A stretch of 5,650 nt of DNA from JBLIKP01 sp047635375 (lineage in GTDB: Bacteria > Bacteroidota > Bacteroidia > Sphingobacteriales > Sphingobacteriaceae). Positions 1-5,650 of the stretch are shown here, piece by piece. Position 1 is the stretch's first letter, and each line of letters opens with the position of its first letter. The translations under genes were made by a program, and so were the position numbers. A model generated the notes under the pieces. That model saw only the letters and a program-made list of their open reading frames with translations, searched no databases and had not been told where the DNA came from. Location: the NCBI GenBank assembly GCA_047635375.1, contig JBLIKP010000122.1, forward strand, positions 1 through 5,650. The letters are read 5' to 3'.

Positions 1-16
1 TAATAACGTTTAATTG

Positions 17-24
17 TAATTTTG
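17..24 (+). promoter_or_regulatory. Candidate Bacteroidota -7 promoter box for lptD
   Basis: The octamer TAATTTTG matches the Bacteroidota -7 consensus TAnnTTTG at every fixed position. It ends 20 nt before the TTG start of lptD, which would give a leader of roughly 15 nt. The matching -33 element would fall off the left edge of the window, so only half of the promoter can be seen. Similar boxes at similar distances precede the other two genes, which strengthens the call. The octamer alone will occur by chance in AT-rich DNA. Confidence 0.45.
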
Positions 25-44
25 ATTTTCCAATAAAATATTCC

Positions 45-2663
45 TTGAAAATTAGGCTCCCATCACTCTTCCTTTTTAAACTAATATTTTCCCTTTGCCT
101 ATTGCAGAGCCTAGAAAGTCATGGGCAATCTGCCGATTCATCCTTAACTGCACAACCTACTGATTCTAACGTTATATTAATGGATTCAGTTTTAAATAAT
201 TCAATAGGAACTGATTCAACCAAGAAAAAACGGAACCCTGAGTTATCAAAAAATGCAATTGAATCAACCGTAAAATACTCTGCCAGAGACAGCATCCGCT
301 TTAGCGTAGACTTAAAAGAAATTTATCTTTATGGAGAGGCTAAAGTAAATTACGAAAAGATTGTCCTAACCGCCGATTACATAAAAATTGATCAGCAAAA
401 CTTTATCGTTTATGCCAAGGGAAGGCCAGATTCAAGTGGGAAAATAATCGGTAAGCCTGTTTTTAAGGAAGGTGAAAGTGAATATAAGTCCAATAAAATG
501 AGTTACAATTTTAAAACTCAAAAAGGAAAAATTAAGAAAGTTACTACACAAGAGGGAGAGGGTTATTTACTTTCCCAAGACGTTAAATACATAAGAAAGG
601 GAGCAAATCAGGATATTCTTTATGGTTATAAAAACAAATACACCACCTGTAATTTAGATTCACCCCATTATTATATTGCAATTACAAAAAGTAAGATTCT
701 GGGGAAGCAAATCATCTCTGGACCAGCTTATATGGTGATTGAAGAAGTACCGCTTCCACTTGTTTTACCTTTCGGATTTTTCCCAAAGAAAAACGGACAA
801 GTGAGTGGAATTTTAATTCCCGAAATTGGTGAAAGGAATGATTTAGGGTTCTTTTTAAGTGGTTTAGGGATTTATTGGGGTATAAATAAGAATTATGATT
901 TAACCCTTAGAAGTGATATATATTCAAAAGGTAGCTTCAATACAAATGGAAATTTCCGTTATAAGGAGCGATATAAATACAGCGGGAATTTGGACCTTCG
1001 GTACGGAGAAATTAGAACAGGAATCAAAAACACGCCAGAATTTAATAAAACCAAGGATTTCAATATCCGTTGGTCACATACTCAGGATTCAAAGGCTAGA
1101 CCTGGAGTAAATTTCAGCGCAAATGTAAATGCAGGATCGAGTAGTTATTTAAAAAACTATTCAAGAGACATTGACAATTTAGCAACCAACACGCTTCAAT
1201 CATCCATTTCGTATTCCAAAGCATGGAAAAACACGCCATTTAGATTTACCGGAGCATTAAATCATAACCAAAACACCCAGAGTAAAATCGTAAACTTAAC
1301 CCTACCTCGGGCGGAGTTTAATGTAAATAGGATAAATCCTTTTGAAAATAAAAACAGAATTGGCCAGGCTTTATGGTATGAAGATATTGGATTCACTTAT
1401 ACGGCTAGAGGAGAAAACAGGCTTTCAAGACCTGACAGCTTGTTATTTGCATCTGATGCACTTTCTCATGTGGAAAGCGGAATTTCACATAGCATTCCAT
1501 TAAATAAGACTTTTAAGTTATTTAAATATTTCAACATAACTCCAAGGATTAGCTACAATGAGGAGTGGCATTTTAAAACCATCTCCAAATCCTGGGTTCC
1601 AATTGCCGACACCGACAGTGGGTTCGTAAGAATTGACACCCTTCGCGGATTTAAAACTACTAGAACCTATTCCACGGGCGCCAGTTTAACCACAAACATT
1701 TATGGAATGCTTAATGTTAATGCACTTGGAATTAAAGCAATTAGGCATGTTTTAAGACCATCAATAGGCTTCTCCTATCGTCCCGATTATGGAGAAGAAC
1801 GCTTTGGATATTGGAATACTATTCAATCAGACAAGAACGGAGGAACTTCAACTTACAGCATATTTGAGGGTTCATTCTTAGGCTCTCCAAGTCGAGGGAA
1901 GTCAAGTGTTGTAACTTTTGGGCTTAACAATAACGTAGAGATGAAGGTGAAATCAGCTTCGGATACTATAACTGGAACAAAAAAGCTAAAGATATTTGAA
2001 AGTTTAAACTTGAATACCTCCTACAATCTAGTGGCTGATAGCATGAAGCTTCGTCCGTTTAGTTTAACCGCCAGAACAACTTTATTTGAAAGAATAAATA
2101 TTAATTTTTTGGGTACCCTTAATCCTTATGCGTTAGATTCAAACAACAGAACATACGACCAGTTTACCCTAAATACTGACGGCTCTTTGGCAAGATTAAC
2201 CAACGCCAGGCTTACATTTTCGGGAAATTTAAATCCCTCAGCAAAAAAACCTGAGCCAGAAAAGGACTTAACCGAAGAAGAAATTGCCGATCCAGAGCTT
2301 AGGTATTACTTAAACAATCCTAGTAATTACGTAGATTTTAATATTCCATGGAGTTTAAATTTCACATTTACCATGAATTATTCTAAGCCTGCCATTGAAC
2401 CCACCATTACCCAAACACTTAACTTAACGGGAGATGTTAAGCTTACAAATAACTGGAAAATCGGGTATACCACGGGTTACAACTTTGAAAACAAAGAAGT
2501 TACGGGAACATCATTAAACATTTATCGAGACCTTCATTGCTGGGACATGGCCATTCGTTGGATTCCTTTTGGACCTCGTCAGTTTTACAGTATTGACCTA
2601 AAAGTAAAGGCGTCAATCCTGCAAGATTTAAAAGTGAGTAAGAAAAGTGCTCAGTATTTCTAA
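45..2663 (+). CDS. lptD: Outer-membrane LPS-assembly protein LptD (Bacteroidota type)
   Basis: LptD is the outer-membrane barrel that, with lipoprotein LptE, inserts lipopolysaccharide into the outer leaflet at the end of the Lpt bridge. The 872-residue product has a signal peptide (basic MKIR, hydrophobic core about 8-21, probable cleavage near SHG|QS at 27/28), then a polar linker to about residue 75. An OstA/LptA-like beta-jellyroll follows at about 79-220 (LYGEAKVNYEKIVLTADYI near 95-115; conserved TTCNLDSPHYYI around Cys202). The motif PFGFFP (242-247) leads into a long beta-barrel rich in alternating aromatic and polar strands. Family-typical C-terminal signatures are FNIPWSLNF and DLHCWDMAIRW...GPRQFYSIDLKVKASILQDLK, and the last residue is Phe. 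An acidic insert (PEPEKDLTEEEIADPEL) lies near 735-752. The mature chain has just two cysteines, Cys202 and Cys832. The frame is open back to the left edge, so an upstream start cannot be excluded, but only TTG 45 gives a clean signal peptide; the first in-frame ATG (codon 46) would lose it. The gene ends with two adjacent TAA codons. Confidence 0.93.
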   Translation: MKIRLPSLFLFKLIFSLCLLQSLESHGQSADSSLTAQPTDSNVILMDSVLNNSIGTDSTKKKRNPELSKNAIESTVKYSARDSIRFSVDLKEIYLYGEAKVNYEKIVLTADYIKIDQQNFIVYAKGRPDSSGKIIGKPVFKEGESEYKSNKMSYNFKTQKGKIKKVTTQEGEGYLLSQDVKYIRKGANQDILYGYKNKYTTCNLDSPHYYIAITKSKILGKQIISGPAYMVIEEVPLPLVLPFGFFPKKNGQVSGILIPEIGERNDLGFFLSGLGIYWGINKNYDLTLRSDIYSKGSFNTNGNFRYKERYKYSGNLDLRYGEIRTGIKNTPEFNKTKDFNIRWSHTQDSKARPGVNFSANVNAGSSSYLKNYSRDIDNLATNTLQSSISYSKAWKNTPFRFTGALNHNQNTQSKIVNLTLPRAEFNVNRINPFENKNRIGQALWYEDIGFTYTARGENRLSRPDSLLFASDALSHVESGISHSIPLNKTFKLFKYFNITPRISYNEEWHFKTISKSWVPIADTDSGFVRIDTLRGFKTTRTYSTGASLTTNIYGMLNVNALGIKAIRHVLRPSIGFSYRPDYGEERFGYWNTIQSDKNGGTSTYSIFEGSFLGSPSRGKSSVVTFGLNNNVEMKVKSASDTITGTKKLKIFESLNLNTSYNLVADSMKLRPFSLTARTTLFERININFLGTLNPYALDSNNRTYDQFTLNTDGSLARLTNARLTFSGNLNPSAKKPEPEKDLTEEEIADPELRYYLNNPSNYVDFNIPWSLNFTFTMNYSKPAIEPTITQTLNLTGDVKLTNNWKIGYTTGYNFENKEVTGTSLNIYRDLHCWDMAIRWIPFGPRQFYSIDLKVKASILQDLKVSKKSAQYF

Positions 2664-2738
2664 TAAGCAGTTTCCCACAGTTTTTTCCCCAATTTTTAGT
2701 AAGTTTCGTAGTCTTTTTTTACTTTGCCCAGTATTTTA

Positions 2739-2746
2739 AATATTTG
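2739..2746 (+). promoter_or_regulatory. Weak candidate -7 box for the S46 peptidase gene
   Basis: The 106-nt gap between the lptD stop and the peptidase ATG holds AATATTTG, one mismatch from the Bacteroidota TAnnTTTG box, ending 23 nt before ATG 2770. A TTTG at 2723-2726 lies only 12 nt upstream, too close for a normal -33 element, so the promoter is incomplete by consensus. The gap is rich in T runs but has no GC-rich stem that would make a convincing terminator for lptD. Position relative to the start codon is the main support. Confidence 0.3.
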
Positions 2747-2769
2747 CGAATTACAATTTGACAAAGACT

Positions 2770-4920
2770 ATGAAACGAAATTATTTTATTTGCTTTTTGG
2801 TAGTATTATTTACCCTTACTTCAACTTTTTCGGCTAAAGCCGGTGAAGGCATGTGGCTTCCAAAATTAATTGGGAAGAACTTTGAAGAAATGAAAAGACT
2901 AGGGTTTAAATTAACACCAGAAGACATTTACAACGTAAATAAAGCAAGTCTAAAGGATGCTATTGTATCTTTTGGTTTTTGCACTGGAGAAATCATTTCT
3001 CAAAAAGGCTTAATCCTAACCAACCATCATTGTGCATTTGGTTCAATACAAGAACATAGTAGCATTGACAAAGATTATCTGGCCGATGGCTTTTGGGCAG
3101 ACTCTTACGAAAAGGAACTTCCTGCCACAGGAGTTACAGCAAGTATTCTTGTAAGGATGGAAGATGTTACCGAAAAAATGATGGCAAGTGATGATCCCAC
3201 AGCTCAGAAAACAGCGATGGACGAAATCATTTCTACAGCCATAGAAGGAACCGTGTACAATGCGGTAGTAAAGGATGTTTTTGGCGGAAACCAATACTTT
3301 TTATTCGTGTATGAGACCTTTCCGGATGTCCGTTTGGTAGGCGCACCCCCATCATCAATTGGTAAATTTGGTGGTGATACTGACAATTGGATTTGGCCAC
3401 GTCATACTGGCGATTTTTCTTTATTCAGGATTTATATGGGCAAGGATGGCAAGCCATCACCAGTGAGTGCCGACAACGTCCCTTATAAACCTAAAAAATC
3501 ATTAAAATTAAACATTGGAGGAATTAAAGAAAATGATTTCACAATGATTATGGGCTACCCTGGGAGCACCAATCGTTATGCTTTTAGCCGGGAATTGGAT
3601 AATGCGGTAAAAAGTTTCAATCCTGCAATTATTACCATGTTAGGCCTAAAGCTAGAGCTGATGAAAGAAGACATGGATGCCGACAGAAGTGTTAATATAA
3701 AACTAGCGGGCAGTTATGCTAGCTTAAGTAACGGTTATAAATACTATCAAGGTCAAAATGAAGGATTACAAAAACTTGATATTATTGACCAACAAAGGAC
3801 AATCGAGACTGATTTCATAGCCAAGGCTAAAAAGAACCCGAAATTGGGAAGTGACTTTGCAAATATATTTGACGAAGTAGAGACTCTTTATGATAATTAC
3901 GTGCCGTACTCCTTAAACAACCTTTACATCTCTTTAGGTGGACTTGCCTCAGAGGCTAGTCGTTATGGATTGCAATTTATTGGAATAAAAAGACTTTTAG
4001 ACACCAAAAAAGTTAATGAAGAAGCATTAAATGGCAATGTAAACCGATTAAAAGCTGGTGTTGATGAGCATTTTAAAAATTACAATGCACCTACTGACAA
4101 GAAGATTTTCGCGAAACTACTTTACCAATATTATGTAGAAATAGATCCCGCACAAAGACCTGAGGTAATCACTAAAATCGCCGAAAAAGGAAAAGGAAAA
4201 ACCATTGAAGAAAAATTCGATAATTACGCCGAAAAAGTATTTTCAAAAAGCATTTTTGTGGATAAAACCCGCATGAAAGAGTTCCTTTCCGACCCTTCTG
4301 CGAAAGCCTTAAAAAAGGACCCTTTAATGAGCTTAATAAGCTCTTTACAATTCGAATACAGACCCTCATACGGCGATAAGTCGGCGGCGTTTAGCCAAGG
4401 TTTAGCCCAGTTGAAGGAAAAGTATATCAAGGGGTTAATGGAAACCAATGAAGGGAAATTAATGTACCCTGATGCCAACTCGACTTTACGGGTTACTTAC
4501 GGGCAGGTAAAAAATTACAAGCCACGTGATGCCGTGAATTTCAACTACTACACCACTGCCGACGGAATATTACAAAAATATTCTCCGGGTAATTACGAGT
4601 TTGACGTACCTCAAAAATTAAGAGAATTAATTCAAAAGAAGGATTTTGGTCCTTATGTCAACGACAAGGGTGAAATGGTGGTTGCATTTATCTCCACAAA
4701 TGACATCACAGGTGGGAATTCAGGCAGCCCAATTATGAACGACCGAGGGGAAATTATTGGTATTGCTTTTGATGGAAACTGGGAAGCCATGACTGGAGAT
4801 TTAGTTTTTGATAAAAAATTCAAAAGGACAATCAATGTGGACATTCGCTATGTTTTATTTATCATCGATAAGTTCGCTGGAGCCAAAAATTTGATCGCTG
4901 AAATGGACATTATTAAATAA
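2770..4920 (+). CDS. S46-family serine dipeptidyl-peptidase, DPP7-like
   Basis: S46 enzymes are periplasmic or surface exopeptidases that remove dipeptides from the N-terminus of peptides, feeding amino-acid catabolism. The product is 716 residues, close to the roughly 710-720 usual for DPP7/DPP11. It has a signal peptide (MKRN, hydrophobic 5-20, probable cleavage AKA|GEG at 24/25), then the family opening GEGMWLP. The chymotrypsin-like catalytic residues are the second His of TNHHC (His87), Asp215 in WPRHTGDF and Ser651 in GGNSGSP. Asn206 and Trp207 (DTDNW) and Asn321 (SNGYK) sit where S46 enzymes bind the substrate amino terminus. The residue 18 after the catalytic Ser, which is Arg in DPP11 and gives Asp/Glu specificity there, is Gly669 (AFDGNWEAM). 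That points to DPP7-like preference for hydrophobic P1 residues; this is inference from recalled family numbering. A TTG at 2758 is in frame, but ATG 2770 puts the basic residues directly ahead of the hydrophobic core and fits the -7 box spacing. The last codons lie in a tandem duplication. Confidence 0.93.
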   Translation: MKRNYFICFLVVLFTLTSTFSAKAGEGMWLPKLIGKNFEEMKRLGFKLTPEDIYNVNKASLKDAIVSFGFCTGEIISQKGLILTNHHCAFGSIQEHSSIDKDYLADGFWADSYEKELPATGVTASILVRMEDVTEKMMASDDPTAQKTAMDEIISTAIEGTVYNAVVKDVFGGNQYFLFVYETFPDVRLVGAPPSSIGKFGGDTDNWIWPRHTGDFSLFRIYMGKDGKPSPVSADNVPYKPKKSLKLNIGGIKENDFTMIMGYPGSTNRYAFSRELDNAVKSFNPAIITMLGLKLELMKEDMDADRSVNIKLAGSYASLSNGYKYYQGQNEGLQKLDIIDQQRTIETDFIAKAKKNPKLGSDFANIFDEVETLYDNYVPYSLNNLYISLGGLASEASRYGLQFIGIKRLLDTKKVNEEALNGNVNRLKAGVDEHFKNYNAPTDKKIFAKLLYQYYVEIDPAQRPEVITKIAEKGKGKTIEEKFDNYAEKVFSKSIFVDKTRMKEFLSDPSAKALKKDPLMSLISSLQFEYRPSYGDKSAAFSQGLAQLKEKYIKGLMETNEGKLMYPDANSTLRVTYGQVKNYKPRDAVNFNYYTTADGILQKYSPGNYEFDVPQKLRELIQKKDFGPYVNDKGEMVVAFISTNDITGGNSGSPIMNDRGEIIGIAFDGNWEAMTGDLVFDKKFKRTINVDIRYVLFIIDKFAGAKNLIAEMDIIK

Positions 4921-4968
4921 ATATTAAGAATACATTATTAATACATTATTAAATAAATATTAAGAATA
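4907..4968. repeat. Tandem duplication, 36-bp period, spanning the peptidase stop codon
   Basis: A 26-nt stretch at 4907-4932 recurs exactly at 4943-4968. The offset of 36 makes this about 1.7 head-to-tail copies of a 36-bp unit. The first copy begins in the penultimate codons of the peptidase gene (ending D-I-I-K-stop) and runs past the stop; the second copy lies wholly in the intergenic space. A shorter piece, ACATTATTAA, appears three times (4907, 4932, 4943), so an older internal duplication is also present. Both copies contain AAATATTAAGAAT. The protein is unchanged, because the stop belongs to the first copy. Confidence 0.85.
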
Positions 4969-4982
4969 TTAGAACAATATTT
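4955..4982. promoter_or_regulatory. Candidate operator: inverted repeat with three AATATT boxes
   Basis: AAATATT (4955-4961) and AATATTT (4976-4982) form a perfect 7-bp inverted repeat around a 14-nt centre, and the centre holds a third AATATT at 4965-4970. The boxes start at 4956, 4965 and 4976, roughly one helical turn apart, and stop just upstream of the candidate -7 box of the arsR-type gene. ArsR-family dimers commonly bind AT-rich inverted repeats overlapping their own promoter, so autoregulation is a reasonable guess. The base composition makes chance palindromes likely. Confidence 0.3.
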
Positions 4983-4986
4983 GCAT

Positions 4987-4994
4987 TAGCTTTG
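4987..4994 (+). promoter_or_regulatory. Candidate Bacteroidota -7 promoter box for the arsR-type gene
   Basis: TAGCTTTG matches TAnnTTTG at every fixed position and ends 27 nt before ATG 5022, similar to the spacing of the boxes ahead of the two upstream genes. No TTTG is visible about 19-20 nt further upstream, where the AATATT boxes lie. The last three bases of this box are the TTG that could otherwise be taken as an earlier start of the gene, which argues against that start. Confidence 0.45.
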
Positions 4995-5021
4995 TGTATA
5001 TTATATGTAAAGAAATTAACA

Positions 5022-5342
5022 ATGCAACGAATAAATGAAAACCATTTAGAATGGTCTACAGGAGTTCTTAAATCCATTGCTCATCCTAAAAGAATGGAGA
5101 TATTAGATCTTCTGAGTGAGAACAATAAATTATCTGTCACCGATATTTGTACCAAACTAAATATGGAACAGGCAGTGGCCTCACAACACCTAATTTTGTT
5201 AAAAAACAAAGGTGTTTTGGGATCAGTCAAAAAAGGTAAAAATATATTTTACTATACCGCATTGCCAGAATTATTAAATATTTTAGATGTTATTGGAAAA
5301 TGTTCTGATAAATTATTTAATCAAAGAGCAATCCTGTCCTAA
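5022..5342 (+). CDS. Small ArsR-type winged-helix transcriptional regulator
   Basis: A 106-residue cytoplasmic DNA-binding protein of the ArsR/SmtB fold. The helix carrying KSIAHPKRMEILDLL (about 17-31) is the family hallmark. SVTDICTKLNMEQAVASQHLILL (38-60) is the helix-turn-helix, with the recognition helix around EQAVASQHL. GSVKKGKNIFYYT (67-79) is the beta-hairpin wing, and a C-terminal dimerisation helix spans about 81-99. It lacks the CxC motif of the arsenic/cadmium sensors and the Asp/His pattern of the C-terminal zinc site, so the ligand is unknown. Its only two cysteines are Cys43 and Cys94. ATG 5022 is preferred over the in-frame TTG 4992 because the latter lies in the -7 box and would add the atypical extension CILYVKKLT. 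There is no clear Shine-Dalgarno; an A-rich stretch precedes the ATG, as is usual in Bacteroidota. It is probably autoregulated through the AT-rich palindromes upstream. Its target is not evident; a transposase remnant faces it downstream. Confidence 0.88.
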   Translation: MQRINENHLEWSTGVLKSIAHPKRMEILDLLSENNKLSVTDICTKLNMEQAVASQHLILLKNKGVLGSVKKGKNIFYYTALPELLNILDVIGKCSDKLFNQRAILS

Positions 5343-5404
5343 ATAAATTTCTCTTTGGTTACATTGATCCTATTTGTTGACTTTCAGGGTTATTTTTGTG
5401 ATTT

Positions 5405-5650
5405 TCAAAATAGAACCCCTTGAACTTGCTTGTCATTCTTCCTATCAACAGGCGTTTCAAATGGATTATTGACCATAAATTCAGGTCAATTTTCACAAAG
5501 AGGTTCAGTCGTATAAAAGCAAACAGATTGGATATTACCTGCTTATTCTCCTCATTCCAAATGGCCACTCTTCTCAGCCTTTTTTTTGTATTTCTTTTTT
5601 GATTGAATACCAGTATGCTCAACGATTTCATCCGTTAAAATGTATTGATG
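5405..5650 (-). pseudogene. Decayed 3' end of an IS4-like DDE transposase (partial at right edge)
   Basis: Read on the minus strand, three pieces line up as one transposase C-terminal region. From 5650, one frame gives ILTDEIVEHTGIQSKKKY, the stretch that precedes the last catalytic segment in IS4-group transposases. At an 8-A run (minus-strand sense, 5580-5587) the similarity moves to the +1 frame: RLRRVAIWNEENKQ, then ISNLFAFIRLNLFVKIDL. Near 5470 it returns to the first frame: VNNPFETPVDRK...QGVLF and TGA at 5407-5405, an ending typical of these proteins. The first frame otherwise stops at 5554-5552. EENKQ is followed almost directly by the FIRLNLFVKIDL tail; I would expect about 70 or more residues between them, including the YKxRW-type segment with the catalytic Glu, so an internal deletion is likely. 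Family assignment is from motif memory, not alignment. The rest of the gene lies past the right edge. The 62 nt between the arsR stop and this TGA hold nothing I recognise; the IS end could be there. Confidence 0.65.

Noticed and set aside
913..1110. 65-codon plus-strand ORF within lptD
   Set aside because: Out-of-frame shadow inside the beta-barrel coding region, with no recognisable product.
2664..2757. Intrinsic terminator after lptD
   Set aside because: T runs are present, but no GC-rich stem precedes them; only short chance inverted matches such as AAGT/ACTT are seen.
2758..2769. TTG at 2758 as start of the peptidase
   Set aside because: It adds only MTKT ahead of a normal ATG-started signal peptide, and it would leave only about 11 nt after the candidate -7 box.
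3043..3294. Minus-strand ORFs within the peptidase gene (also 3204-3386, 4172-4369, 4224-4478, 4653-4844)
   Set aside because: All lie wholly within a well-supported coding gene on the other strand, and their translations show no family features.
4907..4968. 36-bp periodic repeat as a CRISPR fragment
   Set aside because: The copies are head-to-tail with no unique spacers, are almost pure A/T, and begin inside a coding sequence; no cas genes are present.
5580..5587. A8 run as a programmed frameshift site in the transposase
   Set aside because: The change needed is +1, not the -1 shift typical of A6G slippery sites in IS elements. IS4-group transposases are normally single ORFs, and a second frame change follows downstream. 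Mutation or homopolymer error is simpler.
5420..5602. 60-codon plus-strand ORF ending in a hydrophobic FFVFLF tail
   Set aside because: It lies antisense to the transposase remnant; the hydrophobic end comes from the T-rich complement of poly-A/lysine codons. No start context or family resemblance.
5359..5631. Continuous 90-codon minus-strand ORF as an independent gene
   Set aside because: Its middle matches the transposase remnant, but its first codons and its last third run in the wrong frame relative to the recognisable pieces on either side, so it is a by-product of frame-broken DNA.

Overview
The window looks like a piece of chromosome from a Bacteroidota bacterium. It is AT-rich, carries an LptD of the Bacteroidota type and an S46-family dipeptidyl-peptidase, lacks obvious Shine-Dalgarno sequences, and has TAnnTTTG-like -7 boxes about 20-27 nt ahead of its start codons. 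I cannot place it more finely than phylum from sequence alone.

Layout, left to right. (1) 45-2663, plus strand: a nearly complete outer-membrane LPS-assembly protein, LptD, starting at a TTG codon just inside the left edge. (2) 2770-4920, plus strand: a secreted S46 serine dipeptidyl-peptidase with all catalytic residues present; the residue at the S1 specificity position is Gly, which suggests the DPP7-like (hydrophobic P1) type rather than the DPP11 type. (3) 4907-4982: an AT-rich junction with a 36-bp-period tandem duplication that begins inside the last codons of the peptidase gene, followed by three AATATT boxes. (4) 5022-5342, plus strand: a small ArsR-type winged-helix regulator without classical metal-site motifs. 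(5) 5405-5650, minus strand, running off the right edge: the decayed 3' part of an IS4-like DDE transposase, which switches reading frame twice and appears to have lost an internal segment.

LptD and the peptidase both work in the cell envelope (outer membrane and periplasm), but nothing in the sequence ties them into one pathway. Each of the three intact genes has its own candidate promoter, so I read them as separate transcription units that happen to share a strand. The regulator faces a dead transposon remnant; any target gene that once lay next to it is not in this window. I see no RNA gene, CRISPR array, phage gene or convincing intrinsic terminator, and no clearly novel multi-gene system. 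The points most worth a second look are the tandem duplication at the peptidase/arsR junction, the single cysteine pair in LptD, and the frame-broken transposase.
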